Notes: generated from the letters alone by a model not told the origin. A stretch of DNA of 64,000 bases from Sporofaciens musculi (GCF_009830285.1 NZ_WUQX01000001.1:5208501-5272500), one strand, 5' to 3'; shown: positions 50,915-60,804, counted from the stretch's first letter. A program made the numbers and translations.

Positions 50915-53900
50915 TTAAATTGACCTTGTGCTTCTTCTGCGTATGGATACCATCACGCCTAACGCCAGAATACTGCATAAAACCAACGGCATTGTCTTGT
51001 TACCGTCTCCGGTTTTTGCGCTTCTCCTGTGTCCGGCTGCATCAATGTCACCGCCTGTTTTATCTGCACTGTTCGTATCGCTGACCTTGTTATTGTCGGT
51101 GTCTTTATTTACGCCGCTATTTTGATTCCCCTGATTGGAATCACCGTTGCTGCCGTTATCCCCTTTATTAGCGCCGTCTTTATCTCCATCATTCTTATTC
51201 ACACCATCTCCGTTATCCTCATCACCGTCTTTGTCTGTATCTTCTTCCGTCTCTTTGTTGTCCGGCTGTAAATCTTCCGGCACGCTTGCCTGTGACATTT
51301 CTTCGTCGGACATGACAACTACATAGTCAGACGCATGGTTAAACCCAAGAGCTACATTTCCTTCCTGGTCAACTTTTGCAGTATTCATGAATTGCATTTT
51401 GCCGTTGTTAAAATAGAACAGGTTTCCGTAACGTCCGGCGTGTTGGCTCCCTACGTTGATTGAAAGTGATGCCTCAAATCCAAACTTGCCGCTGTGTTCC
51501 AATGTAAGCTGCTGAATCGGATTGGTTCCTGCCAATTTCTGGACAATCTGTTGTGGAATTGCATTTTTGTCTGCCGCCACTCCCAGGTTAATACTCTTAA
51601 AGTCATCCTCAATCGTACTGCCCTTGATTGTCCAGGTGTATTGGAAGCCGCCTTCAACTCCCATACCCATTTTCAATTCTATGGCAATGTCCTTGCCTTT
51701 AACTGCTTCCAGAATCTCCCATGGTAAGATCTTGGCATTGTTCATCTCAATGGGAATTACTGGCGTATCCCCATTGCCGTCAGGGTTGTCTTCTTTTACA
51801 ACCTTATTAATCTGGTCTATAACCTCTGCAATCTCCTCTTTGGAAATCTCTGTCTGTTCGGGATTCTGTGGAGCTTCTGTTTTCTTCCCATATCCATAAA
51901 AATCTACATTATCTACCACATCAAATGAATCTGCACTTACCGCTCTGGAACTCCATGTTACAGACTCATATCCCTCAAAAGATGTGGGCACAGTCACGGT
52001 GTCCCCTTTTTCCACTACCTGACAATAGATGAATTCAAGATCTTCTTTCACATCATAACCATAAACGTCTTCTTCGTTCATATTTTCTTTTTCACATGCA
52101 GAGTCCAGAATATAGCGGACAATACAGTTTTCATAAATTGCCTTCATCTTAATACTGTCTCTATTCCCTACAATAGATTCATCTTCTCCATAAAACGGAA
52201 AATCCCATTCCGTAAACCTCAGTCCCTGATACATCGCCGGCTTTTCCCACTGATTTAAAATCTCTTTGACCTCACCTCTTGTCGTTCCCTCGTCTACCAA
52301 AAGCGCGATGTCTGACGACGGACGTTGTCCTTTTTCATCATAATAACTTCTACTGACCGTTACTACCTTTTTCCCCTGATATTTCGCAATCAAGCGAAAG
52401 TTTCCTTTCGTCTCAGGTATATCGCCGTCCCATCCGTCAAATGGATATTCTTTAGAAAGATCCTCTGGACGGTATTGTTTCGCCTGCTCAAGCACCTCTT
52501 TATACACCATACCCTCATTAATGACTATAGGGCGGTATACATTACACCATTTCCCCGCGTCATTAAAGTATGAATAACGTACCCGCAAGTAATCTTCATC
52601 ATAATTTGCCAAGAAATGAATCAGATTGTACCCTGTTTCTACTTTTTCATCGTCACTAATTTGCTCATAGATGTCCCAATCTTTTATATGCAGTCCTGGA
52701 TAAGTTTCGATTGATTCATAATATTTTACGGCCTCTGCTTTTACCTCTCCGAAAGTAGTGCCTATTGGAAAATTCTCATATCGAAATGAAGTATCCCACA
52801 GATTCTCTCCGTTTTTAGACACATGGCAAAATACATATGCAACTCTCGCTTGGTCATATACCCCATTAATTACCCAATTTTCCCCATTAGGAACCATTGT
52901 ATCTCCTGTAATTTCCTTGCTGGAAGAACCATCAACCCATCCTGTTATATTAAAATCAGAGAATTTCCTCTCTGGAAATGTAATTCCAAGATCCTTCACT
53001 GTTGTACGCAGGCTAACATCTTTCTTATATACCGTCTGAATCCGGCTCCATTCTCCCTGCTCGTCCCATCCAAAAAATTCGATATATACGTCACGTACCG
53101 CCTCTGTATATTCTTCTCCATTCTTGACTTTTAGATAATAAGGATATCTGCCGCCCTTCGTAAACTCGTTGTCATCTGCACAGTTTCGCGCACCATCCCA
53201 GATATTAATCTTGTCTACGAACCATTCTCCAGACCTCATATCATCCGTAATAGTAAAAGTACCTTCAAAAACATCTTCTGCAACATTATATCTTAACGCA
53301 ACCTCTCTGGAACCATCTTGTGCCAGATTTTTTAAATACAAATTCGCAAATCCCAAAAGCGAACTATTATCCGTAGCCCCGACTGTGATTCTGACGCTTT
53401 GGCCAACTTGAACGAACTCTCCGTTCTTTTCCACGTTCACAGAAGTAATCTTCGGACTCTCTGTGTCGTTCTCAACCGACCTTTTCAGCATGTAAAAATA
53501 GCTTTCCGGCTCATCCATCATTAATTCTTGATGAAATCCATCTCTTACCACATATATTTCTTTCAAGAACCACATTCCATCTTTTTCGGCTTTCCCTATC
53601 AGCGCGGTTCCATTATATGTACCATCACCCTCTCGTTTCATGGAGATTACTTTTTCTCCCTCGCCGCTCTCGTGAATAAAAGTGGCAAATGCTTTGCTGT
53701 CCTTGTAAGTATATTGGGTTGACAATGAGAATATCAAAATATTCTGCTGTCCTACAATCTGATTCTGATAGTTGAAATCAAATGTTTCTACAAGTGGTTT
53801 TCTGGTTAAATCCATCGGATCATCCGGCAGCGACGGATCAGTCGGTTTATACGAAATATCGGGGATCGTAATCGACATGTCATCGTCAATACCACCACCA

Positions 53901-55651
53901 AAACCTGGAACTTCTTCCCGCCCATCATATTGAGCCTGTATCAAAGCAGATTGCCCGTTCTCTATTACACTGTCATCGTCTTTATCAATATATATTTTCC
54001 ACTTTTCCTGCACAGGTGTATTGATCTCCGGCTTTTCTATTTCATTCAGCAGATTTTTGACCTCTCCGACCGTGGTTCCTTCTTCCACCAAAACAGCTCT
54101 TTCTTCAACAATTTCTTCCATCTGTTGTCCTTGATACTCTATTCTGACTGGAACAACTACTTTGCCGCTATATTTCGGAATAAAAGAAATATCTCCCAAA
54201 CGATCAATTATTACATCCCGTGAATCTTCCCGCGAACATTCCCATTCTTCAATCGGATAATCTTTCGAGATATCCGTTGGCAGATATTTCTCCGCCTCTT
54301 TCATTGCATCCTGGTATGTAACGCCCTTCTCCATAATTTCATCATAAACAAAACTACACCATTCATTCTGTTCATTGAAATACAAATACCTAATAGTTAC
54401 TATATTCTGATCATAAACAGCAGTTACCTCCTGGGAAACATCCATTTTTCCATTTAGCAGATTCCCGTCAGCTTCACCGTCATTCTTTACCTTCCAGCCC
54501 TGAAACGTCAACCCCGACGGACATACCTTCGGCGGTTCCAGACTCAATGCTTTCTTCCTCATATCCTGATAGGTACTGCTTGACGGCAAATTCTCCTTTA
54601 CACAGTCAGATTCCATTGACCTTCCGTCTTCTGCCAAAAAGGAACGGCGATACTCTACGCTTGTTTTATCATATCGTGCATAAATATCCATCTTCCGGTC
54701 TATAACCTGTGTATCCTCTGTAATCTCGTTCCCGTCTTTATCCATCCAGCCAATCTGCTTAAAATCCAAATACACTGGCTCTGCTTCTGGAAACTCAACC
54801 CCTGCTTCCTTCAGAGTTGTACGGCGCTTTACCTTATCCTTTGTTACTTCTTCTATTTGATTCCACTTACCATTTTCATCCAAAACATGAAACTTAACAT
54901 TAAGGCCATAGAATAATCCTTTTATGTAATCGGCAGTCCCCAATTCCACATAGTAAGGATAACTGTTACCCTTGGTAAATGCAGTATCATCCGCATGATT
55001 TCCCGCGCTGTCTAAAATATTAATCCTGTCTACATACCACTCGCACGCATACTCATCTCCTGTAATATTCCAAACTCCCTTATACTCGCCTTTTGCCGTA
55101 TCATATAATGGAATGGAGACCTCCCCACCGCCAAGGATAGCTCGGAATCCTACATCTGCCGACGTCACATTCTCATGATTGGCTACCTTTACCGTGATTT
55201 CAACACTCTGCCCTTTTTTGACGAATTCTCCGTCATAAGCAAGCGTTACAGTTTCTATTCTCGGCGCCTTTACTACATTACCGCCTGTGTTGTCTGGCTG
55301 TTCTGCCGTGTCGTCTGGCTGTTCTGTCATGTCGCCTGGCTGTTCAGACTTATCCGGTTGATCAGGCGCCGCATCTTCTGTCTCTATCTCACTCCGATCT
55401 CCCTCATTCCCCTCTACACTCTCGGAAACATCCTCATTAGTATCAGGCACAACACCCTCGTTATTGTCTGTTTTGTTTTCTAAATCTCCTGTCACATCCG
55501 AAACATCTTCCCCCTCCGTTTCCACCATCTCTTTGCCTGTATTCCCCACGTCCTCTGCATAAGTGGAAACCGGCCCAATCATTACGGCTGTCATTGACGC
55601 CAGTAAAGCCGCAGCTACCGCCTTTCTTAGTAATCTGCCATATTTTATCAT
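50915..55651 (-). CDS. Very large repeat-containing surface protein, SAKTG sorting signal
   Basis: About 1578 residues. Signal peptide (LLRKAVAAALLASMTAVMIG), an acidic low-complexity spacer with EQPDDTAEQPD-type repeats, then a ~300-residue module that occurs twice (first: GEFVKKGQSVEITVKVANHE ... YACEWYVDRINILDSAGNHA ... KRRTTLKEAGVEFPE; second: GEFVQVGQSVRITVGATDNS ... SGEWFVDKINIWDGARNCA ... LRTTVKDLGITFPE), each followed by InlB/MucBP-like 'WxxxG, YxxK' strands. A C-terminal folded domain, a DKDGDEDNGDG-type linker, SAKTGD, a span and RRRSTRSI close the protein. ATG 55651 with GAGGAGG five bases upstream. Likely an adhesin; expression is probably phase-variable because of its promoter. 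Confidence 0.88.
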   Translation of the reverse strand: MIKYGRLLRKAVAAALLASMTAVMIGPVSTYAEDVGNTGKEMVETEGEDVSDVTGDLENKTDNNEGVVPDTNEDVSESVEGNEGDRSEIETEDAAPDQPDKSEQPGDMTEQPDDTAEQPDNTGGNVVKAPRIETVTLAYDGEFVKKGQSVEITVKVANHENVTSADVGFRAILGGGEVSIPLYDTAKGEYKGVWNITGDEYACEWYVDRINILDSAGNHADDTAFTKGNSYPYYVELGTADYIKGLFYGLNVKFHVLDENGKWNQIEEVTKDKVKRRTTLKEAGVEFPEAEPVYLDFKQIGWMDKDGNEITEDTQVIDRKMDIYARYDKTSVEYRRSFLAEDGRSMESDCVKENLPSSSTYQDMRKKALSLEPPKVCPSGLTFQGWKVKNDGEADGNLLNGKMDVSQEVTAVYDQNIVTIRYLYFNEQNEWCSFVYDEIMEKGVTYQDAMKEAEKYLPTDISKDYPIEEWECSREDSRDVIIDRLGDISFIPKYSGKVVVPVRIEYQGQQMEEIVEERAVLVEEGTTVGEVKNLLNEIEKPEINTPVQEKWKIYIDKDDDSVIENGQSALIQAQYDGREEVPGFGGGIDDDMSITIPDISYKPTDPSLPDDPMDLTRKPLVETFDFNYQNQIVGQQNILIFSLSTQYTYKDSKAFATFIHESGEGEKVISMKREGDGTYNGTALIGKAEKDGMWFLKEIYVVRDGFHQELMMDEPESYFYMLKRSVENDTESPKITSVNVEKNGEFVQVGQSVRITVGATDNSSLLGFANLYLKNLAQDGSREVALRYNVAEDVFEGTFTITDDMRSGEWFVDKINIWDGARNCADDNEFTKGGRYPYYLKVKNGEEYTEAVRDVYIEFFGWDEQGEWSRIQTVYKKDVSLRTTVKDLGITFPERKFSDFNITGWVDGSSSKEITGDTMVPNGENWVINGVYDQARVAYVFCHVSKNGENLWDTSFRYENFPIGTTFGEVKAEAVKYYESIETYPGLHIKDWDIYEQISDDEKVETGYNLIHFLANYDEDYLRVRYSYFNDAGKWCNVYRPIVINEGMVYKEVLEQAKQYRPEDLSKEYPFDGWDGDIPETKGNFRLIAKYQGKKVVTVSRSYYDEKGQRPSSDIALLVDEGTTRGEVKEILNQWEKPAMYQGLRFTEWDFPFYGEDESIVGNRDSIKMKAIYENCIVRYILDSACEKENMNEEDVYGYDVKEDLEFIYCQVVEKGDTVTVPTSFEGYESVTWSSRAVSADSFDVVDNVDFYGYGKKTEAPQNPEQTEISKEEIAEVIDQINKVVKEDNPDGNGDTPVIPIEMNNAKILPWEILEAVKGKDIAIELKMGMGVEGGFQYTWTIKGSTIEDDFKSINLGVAADKNAIPQQIVQKLAGTNPIQQLTLEHSGKFGFEASLSINVGSQHAGRYGNLFYFNNGKMQFMNTAKVDQEGNVALGFNHASDYVVVMSDEEMSQASVPEDLQPDNKETEEDTDKDGDEDNGDGVNKNDGDKDGANKGDNGSNGDSNQGNQNSGVNKDTDNNKVSDTNSADKTGGDIDAAGHRRSAKTGDGNKTMPLVLCSILALGVMVSIRRRSTRSI

Positions 55652-55772
55652 TTCTTCCTCCTCACCCATAATACATTTGCCGTATTATACTTATGATCCC
55701 TCTATACCTATCAAGCAGGCATACCTTATAATTCCACTTCACCTCTCAATCTGTCCATATTTACTCATATTC

Positions 55773-55801
55773 AGAATACCCCCCCCGACAGTTTTTGTCA
55801 A
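55773..55801 (-). promoter_or_regulatory. Promoter with (G)8 tract in spacer, candidate phase-variable switch
   Basis: Reverse strand: perfect -35 TTGACA (55801-55796), 17-base spacer ending in eight consecutive G (55786-55779), -10 TATTCT (55778-55773). It lies ~115 bases upstream of the large surface-protein ATG. Gain or loss of a G changes the spacer to 16 or 18 and would alter promoter strength. Confidence 0.75.
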
Positions 55802-55987
55802 CTGATTCTGACATTTTTTCCAGAAATATTTTCCAAAGGGATGCTCCGAAAGCTTCCGTAACAGTGAAGTCTTCCGGCTTCACTATTACAAGATTCCTGT
55901 CAGACACCAACCAGATTACTTTACAAATATGAACAAATGCGATAAAATTAATAATAGAAAAATTTTCTGTGAAAGGTGGTACGGAAT

Positions 55988-56344
55988 ATGGAAGAAAAAA
56001 GACGTGACAGACGAATTAGCTTAACAGCAAGGTTAGCGATTAAGAATATGAGCGACAGTTCAGCCAAACCAGAAAATGTAGAGATTGACGTGCTGAACGT
56101 TTCCAAAACTGGCGTGGGATTTATCTGTGATACCCCGCTGTTAATCGGCGAGATGTATGAAGCTGATCTTAAAATCTGGACAGATGAGATTATCCATGCA
56201 TTTTTGAAGGTGGTGAGAATTGAACAGACCGAAGATGAACGTTATATGTGCGGAACCATCTTCATCGGACTGCCGGAGATGAACGCCAAGAGAATTGAGA
56301 TTTACGATATGCTGAATCGGATAGATGAGGGTGCTAATCAATAA
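55988..56344 (+). CDS. PilZ-domain c-di-GMP-binding protein
   Basis: About 118 residues, a single PilZ domain. The c-di-GMP motifs are visible: RRDRR (RxxxR, ~6-10) and DVLNVSKTGVGF (D/NxSxxG, ~40-46). ATG 55988 with AAAGGTGG eight bases upstream; GTG 55976 is an alternative. It is divergent from the large phase-variable surface gene and convergent with jetA. Confidence 0.88.
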   Translation: MEEKRRDRRISLTARLAIKNMSDSSAKPENVEIDVLNVSKTGVGFICDTPLLIGEMYEADLKIWTDEIIHAFLKVVRIEQTEDERYMCGTIFIGLPEMNAKRIEIYDMLNRIDEGANQ

Positions 56345-56366
56345 GCGACAAAATGGGGCGTGTTCA

Positions 56367-57728
56367 TCACACGCCCCTGCGCACGAAACGAAGGGCTGGA
56401 TACCGGTATCCATTCTGCTCTACAAGCTCTGGTTCATCCTCTAATATGGCATATCTGCTGTTTTTTCTGGTGCTGTAATCGTATGCCAGAATCAACTTCT
56501 CGAATTCTTCCTTATCTTTTATCACCATCTTAGACGCATCCATAATTTCACCCTCCATATGCATCTCAATGAATTCCTCAATCTCCTCTTTGCTGTAGCG
56601 CATTTGGATTCGATTCAGCCTCAGTACCTCCTCCTTATTCAGCTCCTTTGTCTCTGCATCTGCCGCCATTTGACTGATAAAATCCTTTCGGCTCCTGCGG
56701 CGTTTGTACAGAGACTTCTCTGATAGCATTTCTACAAGGGAAAGATTCATCTTCTCTCCTGTCTTTTGGATTAGCTCATCCTCCCCCCCGCCCGCTGCTA
56801 TCCGGTTCAAGAGCTGAACTACCAGCCCCTTGGTGTCTGACTCGCCGCTTAGAAGGTAGTTAAGCCGCGTTACGGTTGCCCGTACATATTTTGTATGTTC
56901 CTTATCCATATTGGAAATCCGATGCTCAATATCGTCGAAGCCTCTGTCAATCAAATCCAGAAGCTCAAGTACATCATCCCTTGTATCCCCCATTGCGCGG
57001 GCGCATCTGCGGACGTTTTCAATCCACTCCTCGTTCTCGCGCATTTCCCGAATACATTTCTTAATATCCATCTTGTAAATATAAAAATTATCGGAGGTTT
57101 TCAAAATATGGTACTTCTTGCGTACAATCTCCTCCACATATCCGTCCAGGTGTTCCCGAAGAAGGTCGCCGTAAGACTCCTGCTCCAAAAGCCGCGCGAA
57201 AAACTTGTCCATGTTGTGGAGCATATCCTGCAGCGCCTTATTGAGTCGTCGCGTATTGACCAGAGCCGTTCTTAACATGCTCAAACTGGCTCTTGGGTCA
57301 TTCCGAAAAGAAAAAAGCGTAGCGTATACATTCTGAATATAAATATCCGTCTCCTCCATCTCGTCAGAATTCAACCTCTCGAACGCATCAATAAAGACTG
57401 CCGAATAGTCCGGAATCACAATATTCGTCACTAATGAGTGATAATCCTCAATTCGTTTCAGCCAGCCGGTTTTCAGAAGCCAGCTTAGGATTCTGGACGA
57501 CGGGGTCTCCATCATATCCGATTCTGTCTCGCTTTCTTCTGCCTTAAGCTCGAAACGTTTCCTTGCATTCATATCGCTTAACACCTGGATACACACTTCT
57601 TTGGTAAGAAAATAATTGCTGTACTGATATTCATCATTGATACACAAAAGCGCTTCTATATAAATCTCCCGGTTCACGCTTCGGAATAAACTCCAAAACG
57701 TGTCCGGGATTTCAACTTGTAACTGCAT
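56367..57728 (-). CDS. jetA: Wadjet-type JetA (DUF5716, kleisin-like)
   Basis: About 453 residues, nearly all helical, matching DUF5716/JetA type II: FWSLFRSVNREIYIEALLCI at the N-terminus with winged-helix character, middle helices (RTALVNTRRLNKALQDMLHN; VEEIVRKKYHILKTSDNFYI) and a C-terminal winged region (EEIEEFIEMHMEGEIMDASK). JetA is the MukF-like kleisin of Wadjet. ATG 57728 with AAGGA seven bases upstream lies just after the stop of the preceding surface gene. Separated from jetB/jetC by about 8.8 kb. A run of seven G occurs inside the coding sequence at 56783-56789. Confidence 0.8.
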   Translation of the reverse strand: MQLQVEIPDTFWSLFRSVNREIYIEALLCINDEYQYSNYFLTKEVCIQVLSDMNARKRFELKAEESETESDMMETPSSRILSWLLKTGWLKRIEDYHSLVTNIVIPDYSAVFIDAFERLNSDEMEETDIYIQNVYATLFSFRNDPRASLSMLRTALVNTRRLNKALQDMLHNMDKFFARLLEQESYGDLLREHLDGYVEEIVRKKYHILKTSDNFYIYKMDIKKCIREMRENEEWIENVRRCARAMGDTRDDVLELLDLIDRGFDDIEHRISNMDKEHTKYVRATVTRLNYLLSGESDTKGLVVQLLNRIAAGGGEDELIQKTGEKMNLSLVEMLSEKSLYKRRRSRKDFISQMAADAETKELNKEEVLRLNRIQMRYSKEEIEEFIEMHMEGEIMDASKMVIKDKEEFEKLILAYDYSTRKNSRYAILEDEPELVEQNGYRYPALRFVRRGV

Positions 57729-57741
57729 ATAAACTTCCTTT

Positions 57742-60315
57742 TTATTTTTTACTCTTATCAGAGCTTTTCTTAAAGACATCCTTCCAGAAGCTAAACCCCT
57801 TTGAAGCGGCTGCTTCCTTCCATCCTACAGCCACAGGTGCAGCTTCGGGAACTACAAACTGGATTCCCTTATCCGTCTTCGTTACCTCTGGATAGACGAT
57901 GGCTCCCGCTTTTTCTTCACCGATATCTTTGGGGTAGATATAGGCAACCACAGCGTCATAGGCATTCTGCGTAATTCCCTTCGGATATGGAATGGTTACC
58001 GTCATTCCTTCGGATGGGTCTAAGTCTGCCCTTACCCGTTTCCACACTGACTCACCTTTTTCCTTACGCATCAGTGAGACATCATAAACATTCACATAGG
58101 TCTGACTGATTCCCTTCTTCATTACCGCCTGAATCAGTCCCTTTTGTATCTCGCTGGGGAAATCATAATCCGGCTCATGTCTAAGTCCAGCCGGCACGTA
58201 AGAGATACCGCTCTCAATATCCAACCGGTATGCCATACCGCCTCCAAATTCAAGCTCAGGAGGTGCAACCGTAATCTTTACATCGTTTATCACAGCAGGA
58301 AGAATCGGAAGTTCTTCTGGCAACGCATAATTTCCTGACGTCTCATGGTCTCCAAGAGAATACCTGTCATTCTCATCCACCCATGCAAGGGTGATCTCCT
58401 GTTCATCTCCTGCCAAGCCGTTATGGGTTCCGGTTATCTTATCTGCCGGAAAACTTGTGGTTAATTTCTCATTCTTGGCATCAGCCGGAAGGATGCCCTC
58501 TACACTCAGCTCCCCGTAGACATAGACATTCTCATCTCTTGTATTTCCGGCAATCTCAAGATCTCCGATATTCCATTCCAACTGTATTGGCGCAATGGTC
58601 CATTCCTTCGTCACAGACGTATTCCCCACAAGCACATAGTTACCCGCATAATCTTCCTCCAGGAAAAAGTCAACCGTTGCAGTATATGTGCCTGCGTTTG
58701 TCCCGCTATTCACCCCGCCTATGGTTACCTTCAGACCGTCTGGCATATCCGCACGGAAATCAAAGGACTGGACCGTCCCGTCATAGACAAATGAAGTCTT
58801 GCTTCTTTCCTCCCAGTTGATCTTAGAGACATCAATCTCCTTGGGAGACACCTGAATACCCACAGTACAGGTAACTTCTTTTCCATTTTCCTTATAATAC
58901 AATGTAACCGAAGCCTGCCCTACATTCAGATTCCCATCTTTTATCTTGACCTTGTCATTCGCCAGAGTCTTGGTGGCTCCAGAGCTGTATGTAACCGAAG
59001 CCTCCATTCCCTTCTTGCTGAAACGCTCTCCATAGATATATTGTGTCTTTTCAGGAGGGGTGACAAGTATAAGACCTGTCAGTTCTCCGGCGTCAAGGAC
59101 CTCGAAGGTCTTGCTTGCCTGATTTGACTCGTCGTCGGGAGAGGTAAATGTAACCGTATATATCCCTTTTTCAATAACTTTGGACGGCTTAATCTCCAGC
59201 TCCCAATCGCCGCCCTCTGCTCTGGTAAATATCTGACCGCGTACCCAGACGGTGGCGCCGCTCTCCTGGATACTGTCCTGAACATATTTCTTCACATACT
59301 CCGTGTGATCCTCGCCTGTGCCGTATAGCATTCTGTCAGGTACAGCAAACATGTCTGCCGTGATTCCGCTAAGTATATAGAACTCACCTGTACCGCCGAG
59401 TACTCCGTTTCCAAGGAGACTGTTTTCGTCGCCAATCTTAAGTATTCCATTGTTTATCAGATTGCCTTCAAGGGTCAAAGGGTATTTCCTGGGAATCGTC
59501 AGCGTCCCTCTGCCGGATATAGTCAGTGTCTTTCCAAAGGGAACCATGAGTCCCTCTTTATTTAATGTATAACTGCCATACACCTGTCCGTCACTTCCGT
59601 CAAATATGATGCCTGACACAAACTCTCGCTTTCCCGCGCTCACACTCCCTGCGTCAATCCAGGCCGTCCCGTCGTCGTCAGAAACCAGAGTACCGCTCTG
59701 TGCCGCTGTACCTGTGTTGCCCTTGCCGATGGAGGAGGTATTGATTACGCCGCTGTTAATCTCAATGGTTCCGCAGTTGGCGTTCTGTGTATCATTTCCC
59801 TTATTGTCCCTGAAGGTGCCTCCGATTCCTGCACTGGCAGAGCCAGCCCCGACCCATGCATCCAAGGTCCCGCCGTTCTTTGCCTCAATCGTCAAAGACG
59901 CTTCCTCTGGCACAGCGATTCCTGCGTATCCGTCAGACTGTACCACATTCGTCCCCTTCAATGTAAGACTTACCTTTGCCTTTGGCGCTATGTAGATCGG
60001 ATTGTAGCCTCTGTCTGCGGCAGCATGGATTCTCACTCCATCCAATATGATTTCGTGACGTTTGCCGCTCACAACGGTTACCACATTCCCTGTCTCTTTG
60101 CCATTGGAAGTAATCACATAGCTTCCGTCCTCAGGACCGTCTTTCATCTCTCCGCCGTTCTGACGGTAGCCGTCTACGCTGATTTCAATGTCTCCCTTCG
60201 TCAAATCCAGATTCACATTGTCAGCGGCATTTACCGTCGTTCCTCCCCACAGGAAGAATAGGGAAGCAATGATTCCAATCAAATTCCGTTTCGTATGCAT
60301 TTGCTTCTTATTCAT
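57742..60315 (-). CDS. Secreted Ig-like/carbohydrate-binding-type surface protein
   Basis: About 857 residues. Signal peptide (NLIGIIASLFFLWGGTTVNA), a right-handed beta-helix-like N-terminal domain (~30-270; repeated GTLDAWVGAGSASAGIGG and GTIEINSGVINT strands), then bacterial Ig-like modules, including an MBG/Big_3 type (LVTPPEKTQYIYGERFSKKG; SFVYDGTVQSFDFRADMPDG). The C-terminus ends SDKSKK without a sorting motif or span, so it is probably secreted or non-covalently held. ATG 60315 with AGAGG seven bases upstream. jetA follows 14 bases later on the same strand. Confidence 0.82.
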   Translation of the reverse strand: MNKKQMHTKRNLIGIIASLFFLWGGTTVNAADNVNLDLTKGDIEISVDGYRQNGGEMKDGPEDGSYVITSNGKETGNVVTVVSGKRHEIILDGVRIHAAADRGYNPIYIAPKAKVSLTLKGTNVVQSDGYAGIAVPEEASLTIEAKNGGTLDAWVGAGSASAGIGGTFRDNKGNDTQNANCGTIEINSGVINTSSIGKGNTGTAAQSGTLVSDDDGTAWIDAGSVSAGKREFVSGIIFDGSDGQVYGSYTLNKEGLMVPFGKTLTISGRGTLTIPRKYPLTLEGNLINNGILKIGDENSLLGNGVLGGTGEFYILSGITADMFAVPDRMLYGTGEDHTEYVKKYVQDSIQESGATVWVRGQIFTRAEGGDWELEIKPSKVIEKGIYTVTFTSPDDESNQASKTFEVLDAGELTGLILVTPPEKTQYIYGERFSKKGMEASVTYSSGATKTLANDKVKIKDGNLNVGQASVTLYYKENGKEVTCTVGIQVSPKEIDVSKINWEERSKTSFVYDGTVQSFDFRADMPDGLKVTIGGVNSGTNAGTYTATVDFFLEEDYAGNYVLVGNTSVTKEWTIAPIQLEWNIGDLEIAGNTRDENVYVYGELSVEGILPADAKNEKLTTSFPADKITGTHNGLAGDEQEITLAWVDENDRYSLGDHETSGNYALPEELPILPAVINDVKITVAPPELEFGGGMAYRLDIESGISYVPAGLRHEPDYDFPSEIQKGLIQAVMKKGISQTYVNVYDVSLMRKEKGESVWKRVRADLDPSEGMTVTIPYPKGITQNAYDAVVAYIYPKDIGEEKAGAIVYPEVTKTDKGIQFVVPEAAPVAVGWKEAAASKGFSFWKDVFKKSSDKSKK

Positions 60316-60319
60316 ATAA

Positions 60320-60804
60320 TTACCTCTTAACCTTCTTCTTGTCAAGCTTGTATATCTGAACTACCACAAATATGATCGCAATCGATAACATTCCCAGGAC
60401 TGCATATACAGCGAACCGGGCATTGTCTCCTGTAAGTATTCCGGCGGCAGATATAACGCTGCGGCTCCTCTTGTGGTCTCAGCATGCACATCATGTAGGG
60501 TAATATTCTGTTTACCGCCAAAGACCGAAATCATATTTTCCGTTTCTTCGCCGCCGCTTGTAATAATGTATTTCGGCGGGTTGGCATAAGAAGACACCCC
60601 CGAACCACCTTGGGAATACCCATTTTCATCAATCGAAATGTCTCCCTTGCGTAAATCCAGCTCAACCACACTGTCCTCGGCATACACTGTTCGAGCGTTT
60701 ATGACAAACAGAAGCACTAGCAGTATAATTACTGCTCCCGCCCAACTTTTCCAATATTTTTCTTTACAATCATATATCCGATTTAATCTCCCTAATCCGT
60801 ACAT
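60320..60804 (-). pseudogene. Truncated paralogue of the downstream surface protein
   Basis: Starts normally at ATG 60804 (GGAGCGGGGA), with a membrane-anchor signal (SWAGAVIILLVLLFVINART) and a domain start paralogous to the next gene (VELDLRKGDISIDENGYSQG; compare NLDLTKGDIEISVDGYRQNG). After about 85 matching residues it shifts frame into what was the C-terminal wall anchor (AAGILTGDNARFAVYAVLG, a span, and KLDKKKVKR ending at 60320). The middle of the protein is deleted and the frames no longer join; read without shift it ends early at 60361. Confidence 0.7.
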
